From Rhizobium sp. C1 (lineage in GTDB: Bacteria > Pseudomonadota > Alphaproteobacteria > Rhizobiales > Rhizobiaceae), in assembly GCF_021026335.1 (NCBI RefSeq), contig NZ_JAJNCY010000004.1, forward strand, positions 186,001-250,000: 64,000 nt of DNA. Direction: 5' to 3'. The translations under genes and the position numbers were made by a program. Of the stretch, positions 27,992 to 38,447 are shown piece by piece. Numbering within the stretch: position 1 is the first letter of the stretch; each line of letters starts with the position of its first letter. The notes below the pieces were generated by a model, which saw nothing but the letters and a program-made list of their open reading frames with translations, searched no databases and was not told the DNA's origin.

Positions 27992-29152
27992 ATGCCGATT
28001 TTGAACCGGGCCGCCGAACTTCAGGACGAAGTCGCCGGCTGGCGGAGAAAGCTCCACGAGAACCCGGAGCTTCTTTTCGACGTTCACGCCACCGCCGCCT
28101 TCGTTGCCGACAAGCTGAAGGCGCTGGGCGTTGACGAGGTTGTGACCGGCCTCGGCCGCACCGGCGTCGTCGGGATCATCAAGGGCAAGGGCCCGGGCCG
28201 CACGATCGGCCTGCGAGCCGACATGGATGCGCTGCCGATCAACGAGCAGACCGGCAAGCCCTGGGCCTCGAAAACGCCCGGCAAGATGCATGCCTGCGGC
28301 CATGATGGCCACACGGCCATGCTTCTGGGCGCGGCGAAATATCTTGCCGAAACGCGCAACTTCTTCGGTGCCGTTGCTGTGATCTTCCAGCCGGCAGAAG
28401 AAGGCGGCGGCGGCGGCAACGAGATGGTCAAGGACGGCATGATGGAGCGCTTCGGCATTGCCGAGGTCTATGGCATGCACAATTTTCCGGGCGTCCCCGT
28501 CGGCACCTTCGCGATCCGCAAGGGCGCCATCATGGCCTCGACGGACGAGTTCATGATCACGGTCAAGGGCCTCGGCGGCCACGCCGCCATGCCGAACCGT
28601 GGCGTCGACCCCGTTGTCATCGGTTCGCAGATCGTCATGGCGCTGCAGACGATCGCATCGCGCAATGCCGACCCGCTGGAATCCGTCGTCGTCTCCGTCA
28701 CCAAGTTCAACGCCGGCAACGCGCATAACGTCATCCCGAACGAGGCCAAGCTCGGCGGCACCGTGCGTACGCTGAAAAAGGAAATGCGCGATCTGGCCGA
28801 AAAGCGCCTGAAGGAAATCGCTCAAGGCATTGCCGCGGCTGCCGGCGGCAGCGCCGAGATCTGGTATGACCGCAATTATCCGGTGACCTATAACCACGAT
28901 CTCGAAACCGAACACGCCATTGCCGCCGCGATCGAGATCGCCGGCGAGGCCAATGTCGAGAAGAACATGAACGCCACCATGGGCGGCGAGGACTTCTCCT
29001 ACATGCTCGAAGCCCGCCCCGGCGCCTTCATCGCCATTGGCAACGGCGAAAGCGCCAGCCTGCACCACCCGGAATACGACTTCAATGACGAGATCATCCC
29101 GCATGGGATATCGTACTGGGTGAAGCTGGCGGAGAGCCGGCTGGCGGGGTAA
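27992..29152 (+). CDS. M20 family metallopeptidase/amidohydrolase (hippurate hydrolase type)
   Basis: The 386-residue protein has the M20D metal-site motifs RADMDALPI, HACGHDGHTAMLLG and the catalytic FQPAEEG, a dimerisation lid domain (VKGLGGHAAMPN) and a late metal histidine region (SLHHPEYDFND). Family members hydrolyse N-acyl amino acids, including hippurate and auxin conjugates; the substrate cannot be decided here. The start MPILNRAAEL at 27992 has ACAGGA upstream and matches family N-termini; the longer frame is rejected. Confidence 0.92.
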   Translation: MPILNRAAELQDEVAGWRRKLHENPELLFDVHATAAFVADKLKALGVDEVVTGLGRTGVVGIIKGKGPGRTIGLRADMDALPINEQTGKPWASKTPGKMHACGHDGHTAMLLGAAKYLAETRNFFGAVAVIFQPAEEGGGGGNEMVKDGMMERFGIAEVYGMHNFPGVPVGTFAIRKGAIMASTDEFMITVKGLGGHAAMPNRGVDPVVIGSQIVMALQTIASRNADPLESVVVSVTKFNAGNAHNVIPNEAKLGGTVRTLKKEMRDLAEKRLKEIAQGIAAAAGGSAEIWYDRNYPVTYNHDLETEHAIAAAIEIAGEANVEKNMNATMGGEDFSYMLEARPGAFIAIGNGESASLHHPEYDFNDEIIPHGISYWVKLAESRLAG

Positions 29153-29165
29153 AGCGCGACGGTCT

Positions 29166-29294
29166 CCTCTCCCCTTGGGGAGAGGTCCGCCGAGCAAAGC
29201 GGAGGCGGGGTGAGGGGTTAGGCCGGCAAGGCCTCCGTCGAAGACCCCTCATCCGGCCCTACGGGCCACCTTCTCCCCATCGGGAGAAGGGGAA
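29166..29294. repeat. Rhizobial composite repeat, copy 1
   Basis: Module one runs CTCTCCCC-TTGGGGAGAGGTCCGCCGAGC...GGCGGGGTGAGGGG and module two CCCCTCATCCGGCCC...CCTTCTCCCCATCGGGAGAAGGGG. The same two modules recur in the opposite order at 39336-39460 and 54775-54900. It lies between convergent genes. Confidence 0.8.
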
Positions 29295-29296
29295 AC

Positions 29297-29980
29297 TCAC
29301 CCAACATTCTCCGCAAAAAGCTGCAGCGTTCGCTCCCAGGCAAGCTTTGCCGAGACCGGCTCATAGGCCGAACGCGCATCACAGCTGAAACCATGGCCTG
29401 CCGGATAGATATAGACCGGCACATCCGGCCGCTTCTGCTTGACGATCTCGGCCTTTTCGATCGGTATCGAATGATCCGTCTCACCGAAATGCACGATGGT
29501 CGGGCATTTCGGTGCGTGATCGACCATGTCGGGAACCATGCCGCCATAATAGCAGGAGGCCGCCGCCAAATCGTCGCGGGTGATCGCCGCGCGATAGGCG
29601 AGCGACCCGCCCAGGCAATAGCCGACAATACCAACCTTGCCATATTGCTTCACCGCGTCGACCGCCGCACCGATGTCCAGCATCACGGCGTCCCGATCGA
29701 AATCCTTCATCATCGCGATACCAGCCTGCACGTCGTCCGGCTCATAACCGCGCTCGTAACCCGGGGAAAGGCGATCGAAAATCGCAGGTGCTGCGGCCAC
29801 ATAGCCTTCCGCCGCATAGCGCTCGCAGACAGAGCGGATATGCGCGTTGACCCCGAAAATCTCCTGCAGGACAACAATCGCACCCTTAACCTTGCCATCC
29901 GGGATCGCGATATACATCTTAATAGTCTTCCCGTCGGAAGCGGTAATGTCCAGCCATTCCGTTTTCAAAGCTCTCTCCAT
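29297..29980 (-). CDS. Dienelactone hydrolase family protein
   Basis: An alpha/beta hydrolase of about 227 residues. The nucleophile elbow is GYCLGG (Cys nucleophile) and the late histidine is in YPAGHGFSCD, with an aspartate in FGETDHSIP, matching the Cys-His-Asp triad of dienelactone hydrolase (carboxymethylenebutenolidase). No aromatic ring-cleavage genes are nearby, so a general ester or lactone substrate is likely. The start is uncertain: ATG 29980, or a TTG four codons later with GGAGA upstream. Confidence 0.88.
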   Translation of the reverse strand: MERALKTEWLDITASDGKTIKMYIAIPDGKVKGAIVVLQEIFGVNAHIRSVCERYAAEGYVAAAPAIFDRLSPGYERGYEPDDVQAGIAMMKDFDRDAVMLDIGAAVDAVKQYGKVGIVGYCLGGSLAYRAAITRDDLAAASCYYGGMVPDMVDHAPKCPTIVHFGETDHSIPIEKAEIVKQKRPDVPVYIYPAGHGFSCDARSAYEPVSAKLAWERTLQLFAENVG

Positions 29981-30106
29981 TTTTCGCTGATAGGCGGATG
30001 TAACAAATCCCACGAAAAAGGCTGTTTCAAGTGAAGATGCGGTAACAAATCGGAACTTTGTGCATTTTCGTCACTGGCTATGTTCACAACAAAGAGGAAC
30101 CACCCC

Positions 30107-30931
30107 ATGGCTCAACCCACAATCCAATTCAACGACGGCAAGACCATTCCCCAGATCGGCCTCGGCGTCTGGCAGACACCGAATGAGGAAGCCTCCCCTG
30201 CCGTTCGCAAGGCGCTGGAAGTCGGGTACCGCCATATCGACACAGCCGCGATCTACGAAAACGAGGAAGGCGTCGGCGAAGGCATTCGTCAATCAGGCGT
30301 CAGCCGCGGCGACATCTTCCTCACGACCAAACTCTGGAACGACCGTCAGAGCCATGACGCGGCACTGAAGGCCTTCGACGAGAGCCTGAAGCGGCTCGGC
30401 ACGGATTATGTCGATCTCTTCCTCATTCACTGGCCCTCGCCCCATCGCGGCACCTATGTGGAAGCGTGGAAGGCTCTGGTCGAGCTGAAAAAACAGGGTC
30501 GCGCCCGCTCCATCGGCGTCTCCAACTTCGCCGAAGAGCACCTTGAGCGCATCATCGGCGAAACCGGCGAAACACCGGTCTTGAACCAGATCGAGCTGCA
30601 CCCGGATTTCCAGCAGAAGGCGCTCCGCGCCGTCCATGACCGCCTGGGGCTTCGAACGCAGTCCTGGAGCCCGCTCGGCCAGGGCAAGCTGCTGTCCAAC
30701 CCGGACATTGCGAAGGTCGCGCAGCGCCTCGGCAAATCACCGGCGCAGGTCATCATCCGCTGGCATCTCGACAACGGTCTGATCGTGATCCCCAAATCGG
30801 TGACGCCGTCGCGGATCGAGGAGAACTTCAAGGTCTTCGATTTCACGCTGGATGCCGAGGCCAAGGCTGTTCTCGATGCGCTGGACGGCGACAATCGCGT
30901 CGGCCCCGACCCGATGACGGCAAAGTTCTGA
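30107..30931 (+). CDS. Aldo/keto reductase (2,5-diketo-D-gluconate reductase type)
   Basis: A 274-residue NADPH-dependent TIM-barrel oxidoreductase. The catalytic tetrad is visible: Asp and Tyr in DTAAIYENE, Lys in TTKLWN and His in LIHWP. The cofactor-binding end IPKSVTPSRIEEN is present. The ATG at 30107 follows AGAGGA. Substrate is unknown; the closest named members reduce 2,5-diketogluconate or methylglyoxal-like aldehydes. Confidence 0.93.
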   Translation: MAQPTIQFNDGKTIPQIGLGVWQTPNEEASPAVRKALEVGYRHIDTAAIYENEEGVGEGIRQSGVSRGDIFLTTKLWNDRQSHDAALKAFDESLKRLGTDYVDLFLIHWPSPHRGTYVEAWKALVELKKQGRARSIGVSNFAEEHLERIIGETGETPVLNQIELHPDFQQKALRAVHDRLGLRTQSWSPLGQGKLLSNPDIAKVAQRLGKSPAQVIIRWHLDNGLIVIPKSVTPSRIEENFKVFDFTLDAEAKAVLDALDGDNRVGPDPMTAKF

Positions 30932-30972
30932 CCAGCCTCGGCAGCGCCCGCCGTTTGACTGCGGCGGGCGCA

Positions 30973-32391
30973 TCAGCGCTTGAAGAGAACGGGAACCGTA
31001 AACGGCCATTGCTTTCGTCCCGCCTCTGGCGGGATCGCCGGAAAAGGCGAGGCACGGCGCACGGCCTCCATGGCCGCCTGATCGAGCACGGGCGAGCCGG
31101 AACTTGAGACGAGGCGTATCCCGCTCGCGCTGCCATCGGCGAGCACGGTGAAGGCCACCTGTGCCTGACCGCTGCCGCCCGAGACGGCGCTCTTCGGATA
31201 TTTCAGCGCGCGCCGAAGCTTGGCCGCGACCTTACCCGGATAATTGGACACCGCCGCATTTCCGGGATCGAAGAGCGATGCGCTGCTGCCACCCGCAGAG
31301 GAGCCGCGCTCGGCGCTCTTGCTCGCCTCGCCGGCCTCGCCTTTCCGGCGATGAGCCTGGGTCTGCCGAGCCTCTCGTTCGGCTTCGGCCTTCTTGCGCG
31401 CTGCTGCCTTCTTTTCCTCCGTCTTCCGCTTCTCGACCACCTTCTGAACGGGCTTCGTCTGCTGCGGCGGCTTTTCCGGTGTTGGCGGCGCCTTCACCGG
31501 TTCAGGCGGCTCAGGTGCCTTGACGGGCTCGGACGGTTTGACGGGCTCAGGCGGCGGCTCGACCTTTTCGGTCGGTTCCGGCGGCCTGGGCTGTTCAACC
31601 GGCGCGTCCGGTTTCGGATTCAACTCACCCGTTTCCGAGACGGCGGCGGGATCCACGGCAAGATTGTCCGGCGCTGCGGCCGCCGGTGGTGGCGGCGGCG
31701 GTTGCTGCGGGGGTGGCGCAGGCTCGGGGGCGTGTTGTTCCGATGGCGCGGCGGGTGCCGAAGGCACAGGCGGCGGCGGGTCCGGCGGCAGCTCTTTCTC
31801 CGGGGGCGCGGGAGGCTCCGCGGCCGTGGCAGGCGGCGCGGCCTGCTCGGACGTCTCAGGCACACGGGCCTCTTCGACCGGCGCGGACGCAACCTCCCCG
31901 TCCGTGTCACCCGCGGCGAGACTATCCACCACCTGTTCGCCCAGAAGCGTCACGGAGATCGCCCCGCCCCCTGCAATCTCCAACGTATCGGGCTTGGGCG
32001 TGACAATCAGAAGAGCGACACAGGCGAGATGCAAGGCGACGGATGCCAGAAGACCGACCTTGAGCGCGCGGCGCGGTGCCGGGACCCCTGGCTGGACAGG
32101 ACTGCCCTCGGAGAACCCCGCCTCCGGCCGCGGCGTAAAATCCTGGCCAAGTTCGCCACGCTCCGGGCGTTCCAGCCAGTCATCATCCTTGCACTCGAAC
32201 GTCTGCCCCTCTGGCCACTCCAGACTGGGCGCAACCTTGCCTTTCCCGCCTGCGAGAACAGGCAGCAACGGCCAGGCACGGAAGGTTCGGCGGTCGATGC
32301 GCTGTTCCTTGCGGCGCGGAACGTCCCCGGGAGACAACACACCGCCCAACCGGCTCTCGCCCTTGTCTTTATCTTTGCGCAGATCGGTCAT
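30973..32391 (-). CDS. tonB: TonB family energy transducer
   Basis: TonB passes proton-motive force from ExbBD to outer-membrane receptors. A polar cytoplasmic N-terminus precedes one membrane segment (VGLLASVALHLACVALLIV), then a very long Pro/Glu/Ala/Lys-rich periplasmic spacer and the C-terminal TonB domain (YPKSAVSGGSGQAQVAFTV, SSSGSPVLDQAAMEAV, FTVPVLF). At about 472 residues it is much longer than E. coli TonB, as in other rhizobia. I chose ATG 32391; ATGs at 32439 and 32445 are in frame. hemP is upstream on the same strand. Confidence 0.9.
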   Translation of the reverse strand: MTDLRKDKDKGESRLGGVLSPGDVPRRKEQRIDRRTFRAWPLLPVLAGGKGKVAPSLEWPEGQTFECKDDDWLERPERGELGQDFTPRPEAGFSEGSPVQPGVPAPRRALKVGLLASVALHLACVALLIVTPKPDTLEIAGGGAISVTLLGEQVVDSLAAGDTDGEVASAPVEEARVPETSEQAAPPATAAEPPAPPEKELPPDPPPPVPSAPAAPSEQHAPEPAPPPQQPPPPPPAAAAPDNLAVDPAAVSETGELNPKPDAPVEQPRPPEPTEKVEPPPEPVKPSEPVKAPEPPEPVKAPPTPEKPPQQTKPVQKVVEKRKTEEKKAAARKKAEAEREARQTQAHRRKGEAGEASKSAERGSSAGGSSASLFDPGNAAVSNYPGKVAAKLRRALKYPKSAVSGGSGQAQVAFTVLADGSASGIRLVSSSGSPVLDQAAMEAVRRASPFPAIPPEAGRKQWPFTVPVLFKR

Positions 32392-32571
32392 CACCTGCGA
32401 TCCCGCGCTGTTGCCTGCCGTGGAAAAGAGCAGATGCATCGGCATATCGATATCGGCCCGACAAGCTGTCGGTCTCGACGATCAATTCAACCACGCGCGT
32501 CTTCGCAATGCCGCGTCTCGCCGGCCAAGGCATCGCGCCGCTCAGGTCTATCCCGATCGTCAAAGCCGTTC

Positions 32572-32751
32572 TCACTTGTTGAGGATCAGCTTGCCCTGGC
32601 GGGTGATGCGCAGCCGATAAATCTCGCCATTATGCGCGATCTCGATCTCGCGGGCACCGTTGAACAAGGTTTCCGTCGAATAGACGGTGCTGCGCTCAGC
32701 GGGTGCACGACGATCGTCGGGCGTGGGGCTCGTTTGATCTGCTCTCTGCAT
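32572..32751 (-). CDS. hemP: Hemin uptake protein HemP/HmuP
   Basis: A 59-residue protein read on the minus strand from ATG 32751, ending [10 protein letters not shown]. The core [19 protein letters not shown] followed by IYRLRIT is the HemP/HmuP signature. In rhizobia HmuP acts as a regulator needed for expression of heme-uptake genes under iron limitation. It lies 126-180 bases before tonB on the same strand, which fits coordinated heme uptake. The receptor and ABC genes are not in the window. Confidence 0.9.
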   Translation of the reverse strand: MQRADQTSPTPDDRRAPAERSTVYSTETLFNGAREIEIAHNGEIYRLRITRQGKLILNK

Positions 32752-32907
32752 GGGCCTTGGCTTGCTTTTCCGCGGGGCCTGGCTGGCATCGAGCTGGCTG
32801 GGCGCATCCTTTCTTCAATACTTGAATTCTATAGTCATGTTAACGACAGGACGCAACACACGAGTGGATGTTTCATCTTCCGAGACCCGCGAAAGGCAGC
32901 CGCCAAA

Positions 32908-32936
32908 CAAAAAAGCGCGCTCGAAAGAGCGCGCTT
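32908..32936 (-). terminator. Intrinsic terminator of typA
   Basis: On the minus strand a perfect 10-bp stem (AAGCGCGCTC / GAGCGCGCTT) with a four-base loop is followed by a T-run, 37 bases after the typA stop. Confidence 0.85.
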
Positions 32937-32972
32937 CACGTCCCGCGAACGGGAAATCAGATTGGCTTGAAC

Positions 32973-34808
32973 TCAAGCAGCGCCGACAGCGCGGCTCTTT
33001 TCGAAACGCTTGCGGTCGTTCGAGTCGAGATACAGCTTGCGCAGGCGGATCGACTTCGGCGTGACTTCCAGCAGCTCGTCGTCCTGGATCCAGGAGAGAG
33101 CACGGTCGAGCGTCATGCGGATCGGCGGCGTCAGCTTCACGGCTTCATCCTTGCCAGCGGCGCGGATGTTGGTGAGCTGCTTGCCCTTCAGCACGTTGAC
33201 TTCGAGGTCGTTGTCGCGGCTATGGATGCCGATGATCATGCCGGCATAGACCTTTTCACCCGGCTCGATGATCATCGGGCCGCGGTCTTCCAGGTTGAAC
33301 ATGGCATAAGCCACAGCCTCGCCCGAACCGTTCGACAGCAGCACGCCGTTGACGCGGCCGGCAATCGCGCCCTTGTAGGGCTGGTAGTCGTGGAACAGGC
33401 GGTTCATGATCGCCGTGCCGCGTGTATCGGTCAGCAGTTCCGACTGATAACCGATGAGGCCGCGGGTCGGTGCGAAGAAGACGAGACGGACGCGATTGCC
33501 GCCCGACGGACGCAGCTCGACCATTTCGGCCTTGCGCTCGGACATCTTCTGCACGACGACGCCGGAATGCTCTTCGTCCACGTCGATGACGACTTCTTCG
33601 ATCGGCTCCATCGTTTCGCCGGTCGCTTCGTCCTTGTGCATGACGACGCGCGGACGCGACACGGCAAGCTCAAAGCCTTCGCGGCGCATGGTTTCGATGA
33701 GAACGGCGAGCTGCAATTCGCCACGGCCGGACACGAAGAACGAGTCCTTGCCTTCCGCTTCCTCGATCTTCAGCGCAACGTTGCCTTCGGCTTCCTTGAG
33801 CAGACGGTCGCGGATGACGCGGCTCGTCACCTTGTCGCCTTCGGTGCCGGCGAGCGGCGAGTCGTTGACGAGGAAGGACATGGTAACCGTCGGCGGGTCG
33901 ATCGGCTGGGCAGACAGCGGCTCGGAAACGGACGGATCGCAGAACGTGTCGGCAACCGTGCCCTTGGAGAGACCGGCAATCGCCACGATGTCGCCGGCAT
34001 GCGCTTCATCGATCGCGGTGCGCTCGATGCCGCGGAAGGCGAGGATCTTGGAAATACGACCGTTTTCGATCAGCTTGCCGTCCTGGCCCAGAACCTTGAC
34101 GGCCTGGTTCGGCTTGATCGAGCCGGAATGGATGCGGCCGGTGATGATGCGGCCGAGGAAGGGGTTGGCTTCCAGGATCGTGCCGATCATGCGGAAGGCG
34201 CCATCTTCGTCGCCGACGCTCGGCTTCGGAACGTGCTTCAGAACGAGATCGAGCAGCGGGGCCAGACCTTCATCCTTAGGGCCTTCCGGATTGACGTTCA
34301 TCCAGCCATCGCGGCCCGAACCGTACATGATCGGGAAGTCGAGCTGTTCGTCGGTGGCGTCGAGGTTTGCAAAGAGGTCGAACACCTCGTTGATCACTTC
34401 CTCATGACGGCCGTCCGGACGGTCGATCTTGTTGATCGCAACGATCGGCTTCAGACCAACCTTCAGGGCCTTGCCGACCACGAACTTGGTCTGCGGCATC
34501 GGGCCTTCCGAGGCATCGACCAGAACGATCGCGCCGTCCACCATCGAGAGAATGCGCTCCACTTCGCCGCCGAAGTCGGCGTGGCCGGGGGTGTCGACGA
34601 TGTTGATGCGAACACCCTTCCACTCGACCGACGTCGCCTTGGCCAGAATGGTGATGCCGCGTTCCTTTTCGAGGTCGTTGCTGTCCATCACGCGCTCGGC
34701 GACGCGCTGGTTTTCGCGGAACGAACCCGACTGTTTCAGAAGCTCGTCGACAAGCGTGGTCTTGCCATGGTCAACGTGCGCGATAATCGCGATATTGCGA
34801 ATTTCCAT
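32973..34808 (-). CDS. typA: Translational GTPase TypA/BipA
   Basis: TypA is a ribosome-binding GTPase related to EF-G, needed for growth under stress and low temperature. G motifs are [21 protein letters not shown] and NKIDRPDGR; domains II, III, V and the TypA-specific C-terminal domain follow (611 residues in all). [15 protein letters not shown] at 34808 is the standard start, so the longer frame to 34919 is rejected. It is a single-gene unit bounded by a terminator. Confidence 0.97.
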   Translation of the reverse strand: MEIRNIAIIAHVDHGKTTLVDELLKQSGSFRENQRVAERVMDSNDLEKERGITILAKATSVEWKGVRINIVDTPGHADFGGEVERILSMVDGAIVLVDASEGPMPQTKFVVGKALKVGLKPIVAINKIDRPDGRHEEVINEVFDLFANLDATDEQLDFPIMYGSGRDGWMNVNPEGPKDEGLAPLLDLVLKHVPKPSVGDEDGAFRMIGTILEANPFLGRIITGRIHSGSIKPNQAVKVLGQDGKLIENGRISKILAFRGIERTAIDEAHAGDIVAIAGLSKGTVADTFCDPSVSEPLSAQPIDPPTVTMSFLVNDSPLAGTEGDKVTSRVIRDRLLKEAEGNVALKIEEAEGKDSFFVSGRGELQLAVLIETMRREGFELAVSRPRVVMHKDEATGETMEPIEEVVIDVDEEHSGVVVQKMSERKAEMVELRPSGGNRVRLVFFAPTRGLIGYQSELLTDTRGTAIMNRLFHDYQPYKGAIAGRVNGVLLSNGSGEAVAYAMFNLEDRGPMIIEPGEKVYAGMIIGIHSRDNDLEVNVLKGKQLTNIRAAGKDEAVKLTPPIRMTLDRALSWIQDDELLEVTPKSIRLRKLYLDSNDRKRFEKSRAVGAA

Positions 34809-35089
34809 CGTCTTTAGATCTCTGAGGCTTGGGCGCGGCAAATATGCGGGGAGGACGCCAGTTACTTTTGCCGGGCTCATACCCTTTTTTTTGCAAATGC
34901 GAAAGGGGGGTGGGCGCAAATGCGGCCTTCACGGCCGAGTGGGGCGCGAAAATCGAAGCTCCCCGCATGCGTGACGCAGGCCGTTTACAGGCCACACCGA
35001 GAGAGACGATCCAACCGGGACCGACAGCCGCGCGGACCGATCCGTCCTGCTACATTTCCTTGCGCACAGAAGAGCATCTCCCAAAAACG
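34809..35089. other. Non-coding region upstream of typA
   Basis: No supported gene. The half next to typA should hold its promoter. I see oligo-T (34885-34893) and a GC-rich stretch but no clear element. The end near 35080-35094 carries the T-run of the hairpin array described separately. Confidence 0.5.
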
Positions 35090-35243
35090 AAAAAGCCTGC
35101 CGCGGGAGGAGGTGCGGCAGGCTTTTCGAAAAGAACCGAACAGCGACTGGGAGGAGGAGTGCCGCTGTTCCGACGGGGCCCCTGGGAGGAGGAGTAGGAC
35201 CCGGTCACTCGAAGCTCTGCGGGAGGAGGTGCATCGCTTCGAT
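35090..35243 (-). ncRNA. Four tandem CCUCCUCCC-loop hairpins (cuckoo/CcsR-like sRNA array)
   Basis: On the minus strand the motif CCTCCTCCC occurs four times in 126 bases, at 35229-35221, 35192-35184, 35157-35149 and 35112-35104. Each copy lies in the loop of an inverted repeat: CGAAGC...GCTTCG; a GGGTCC.../...GGGGCCC-type stem; AACAGCG/CGCTGTT with AGT/ACT; and a perfect GCCTGCCGC/GCGGCAGGC stem followed by TTTTTCGTTTTT, which is an intrinsic terminator. The array follows a DUF1127 gene. CcsR (cuckoo) RNAs, defined by CCUCCUCCC loops next to DUF1127 genes, are stress-induced in Rhodobacter and predicted across alphaproteobacteria. Transcription here is inferred. Confidence 0.75.
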
Positions 35244-35352
35244 GCTTAGAAGATAGTGCATCTGCAAAAAAAACAAAATGCCTTTTGCTGCAGTGCAGCT
35301 ATGCACGATTTGCATACCGGAGCAGCGATCCAATCTTTGGAGTCGCGAAAGC

Positions 35353-35384
35353 AAAACGGCGCCGCTCCAGGGAAGCAGGCGCCG
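35353..35384 (-). terminator. GC-rich hairpin after DUF1127 gene
   Basis: On the minus strand CGGCGCC, a 14-base loop and GGCGCCG are followed by TTTT, 28 bases after the DUF1127 stop. The T-run is short, so it may be a leaky terminator that lets some transcription enter the hairpin array. Confidence 0.55.
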
Positions 35385-35411
35385 CAATTCTTCGTCGTCA
35401 GGCGACGTCGA

Positions 35412-35558
35412 TTAACGGATGGAACCGCCGCGAGCAACGCGCGGGATGTCGGCGCGAGTGAGGCCGAGATCCTGCAGTTCCCTGTGGCTCATGCGGCCGA
35501 GTTCGTTAACGGTCTGACGATACTTGCGCCATTCGTTGAAAGAGCGAGCGAGGTTCAT
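35412..35558 (-). CDS. DUF1127 small basic protein
   Basis: A 48-residue Arg-rich protein beginning MNLARSFNEWRKYRQTV and containing LGRMSHRELQDLGLTRADIP, the DUF1127 core. The ATG is preceded by AAAGGAAACACCC. DUF1127 proteins in alphaproteobacteria bind RNA and are tied to stress responses and phosphate uptake; in Rhodobacter the DUF1127 protein CcaF1 is cotranscribed with CcsR sRNAs. The same arrangement is seen here, with the hairpin array starting about 170 bases downstream. Confidence 0.92.
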   Translation of the reverse strand: MNLARSFNEWRKYRQTVNELGRMSHRELQDLGLTRADIPRVARGGSIR

Positions 35559-35751
35559 GGGTGTTTCCTTTCTGAGGTCTTGTCGACGTCAGCGGCTCAG
35601 CTTCAAGTCCCGGCGTCTTCTCTATAACCCTTATATAATTCAGGCAAACGCCTATAAAAAGTGCTGATGCTGCACAGCACCTATGCAAATAGCGCAAATA
35701 TGAGGCATCCATCCGCTGCACTGCGATGCGCGCTCCCAGGATCGCAGACGC

Positions 35752-35788
35752 AAAAAAGGGGTGCGTTCGTTTCCGGACGCACCCCTTG
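35752..35788 (-). terminator. Intrinsic terminator of phaR
   Basis: A perfect 11-bp stem (AAGGGGTGCGT / ACGCACCCCTT) with a 10-base loop, followed on the minus strand by a T-run, about 49 bases after the phaR stop. Confidence 0.9.
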
Positions 35789-35836
35789 ACATGACGGGCT
35801 AATTTTTTCGTTGGGCGAAGCGGGACTTCCCGAGCC

Positions 35837-36421
35837 TTAGAGACTTTCGAGCTTGGTCTGGAGCGCCTTCAATTGCTGCTTCAGCTCTTCGATATCGGAA
35901 GCCTCGGCCTTCTTGGCCGGCTTGACGGCTTCTGCCTGCGCACCGGCGGAGAAAGGCGAGAACATCTTCATCGCGTTCTGGAAGATTTCCGTATTGCGGC
36001 GGACCTGCTCCTCGATCATCTGGATCGGAAGCTGAAGATTCTTGGAGAGCGGCGTCTCTCCGAAAGCCTTGGAAATCTGCTCCTGCATCTGCGCCTGCTG
36101 CTCGGCGAAGGATTGCATGGAATGCTCGAGGAAACTCGGCACGACCATCTGCATCTGGTCACCATAATAGGAGATGAGCTGGCGCAGGAAAGAGATCGGC
36201 AAGAGCGTGTTGCCCGTCTTCGATTCCTGTTCGAAAATGATCTGCGTCAGAACCGAATGCGTGATGTCTTCGCCGGACTTCGCATCCTGAACGACAAAAT
36301 CCTCACCACGCTTCACCATGCCCGCGAGATCGTCGAGGGTCACATAAGTGCTGGTACCGGTGTTGTAGAGCCGCCGGTTGGCGTATTTCTTGATGACGAT
36401 TTCGCCGTCGTTCTTAGCCAT
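35837..36421 (-). CDS. phaR: Polyhydroxyalkanoate synthesis repressor PhaR
   Basis: PhaR senses PHB: it binds nascent granules and represses phasin and related genes when free. The 194-residue product starts MAKNDGEIVIKKYANRRLYN, with the DNA-binding PHB_acc_N domain (residues 9-70) and the PHB-binding PHB_acc domain (FEQESKTGNTLLPISFLRQL at about 78-97), then a coiled-coil tail. The longer frame to 36508 is unsupported. phaA and phaB lie about 1 kb away on the other strand, as in many rhizobia. Confidence 0.95.
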   Translation of the reverse strand: MAKNDGEIVIKKYANRRLYNTGTSTYVTLDDLAGMVKRGEDFVVQDAKSGEDITHSVLTQIIFEQESKTGNTLLPISFLRQLISYYGDQMQMVVPSFLEHSMQSFAEQQAQMQEQISKAFGETPLSKNLQLPIQMIEEQVRRNTEIFQNAMKMFSPFSAGAQAEAVKPAKKAEASDIEELKQQLKALQTKLESL

Positions 36422-36593
36422 GCAATCCTCCTCACCTCCAGCGTCTGTTGCGCTGCCGAAAACGAGATTAAGCGGAGTTCCCGTCCCAAGGCAATCGATT
36501 TTGTGCATCGCCGCGAAAAGCGCAGACTCCCGGACAAGTCTGCGCTTTTCGTTTTATTTCACTTACATTAGCATGAGTGAAGAAAATCGTGGC

Positions 36594-36968
36594 TCAGCGG
36601 CTCGTGCAGGCCCAGCGGACGACACGGCAATTGTCGCCGCGATTATAGCAGGCCTCCAGCGCGTTGCTCTCCGCCTCGCCCCGGTCATCGCCCCAATCGG
36701 CACCCCATCCGCCATTGGAAGCCCGCGCCACGGCGCCGCAGGCATTATAGAAATAGGTCGCGATCTGGCAGTCGTAGGCATGGTTTCCGCAATTGCCCAT
36801 GGCGACACGCTCAGCCCGCCGGCGCGAAGGATGATCGTAGGACCAGCCCACCGCGCCGGTTGCCGGCGAGTAGGCAATGGCGCCGTAATTGTCAGCGCGA
36901 GCATCTGCGATCGAGAAGGACGCGGCAACGAACGCTGCCGCCGCTACAACAACACAAAATTTAGGCAT
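36594..36968 (-). CDS. Secreted DUF4189 protein
   Basis: The 124-residue product has a signal peptide (cleavage near ADARA-DN) and a mature domain starting YGAIAYSPATGAVGWSYDHP, the DUF4189 pattern, with four cysteines (NCGNHAYDC, ACGAV, ACYNRGDNC) that probably form disulfides. DUF4189 is a small periplasmic or secreted fold of unknown function. It lies between phaR and phaA but need not be functionally linked to PHB. Confidence 0.85.
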   Translation of the reverse strand: MPKFCVVVAAAAFVAASFSIADARADNYGAIAYSPATGAVGWSYDHPSRRRAERVAMGNCGNHAYDCQIATYFYNACGAVARASNGGWGADWGDDRGEAESNALEACYNRGDNCRVVRWACTSR

Positions 36969-37081
36969 GAGAACCCCCTAGAATTAACTGGACCAGAATC
37001 CAGTAAAGCCGCGTTTTTTCAATCTCGTGCGAGATTATCCCGGAAATGTTTCCCGCAGTAACGCCCCAGGGGGAGCAAAAT

Positions 37082-37097
37082 GTAAGAGATAACTTAC
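37082..37097. promoter_or_regulatory. Palindrome GTAAGAGATAACTTAC upstream of phaA
   Basis: GTAAG and CTTAC form an inverted repeat around AGATAA. A near-identical 16-mer (15 of 16 bases) occurs at 40209-40224. Its position about 170 bases upstream of phaA suggests a regulator site, but the protein is unknown. Confidence 0.35.
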
Positions 37098-37217
37098 TCT
37101 GAAGATGCCGTCCTTTTCCTTATCCTGCGGCTCCAGTCGATCGGCATTTTGAAGTTCATTTTAGAAGGCGAGAAATCGGGTTTGACTCCTCTCGACGGGT
37201 TTGTCAGGCTCACGTAA

Positions 37218-38447
<1,230 letters not shown>

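Noticed and set aside
32369-32575. 68-codon minus-strand frame whose GTG overlaps the hemP stop
   Set aside because: GTGA overlap looks attractive, but it has no recognised motif and overlaps the tonB start region out of frame.
32752-32870. Irr or RirA operator upstream of hemP
   Set aside because: TATAGAATTC is only a partial match to an ICE-type half-site and lacks a convincing second half.
32868-34817. Plus-strand frame of about 650 codons opposite typA
   Set aside because: Antisense shadow; typA G motifs are unmistakable on the other strand.
35095-35241. CsrB/RsmZ-like RNA read from the plus strand (GGA in loops)
   Set aside because: The loops do read GGGAGGAGG on the plus strand, but the DUF1127 linkage and the longer T-run support the minus-strand CCUCCUCCC reading.
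35205-35387. 60-codon minus-strand frame after the DUF1127 gene
   Set aside because: It runs through the terminator hairpin and the first CCUCCUCCC hairpin and has no ribosome binding site.
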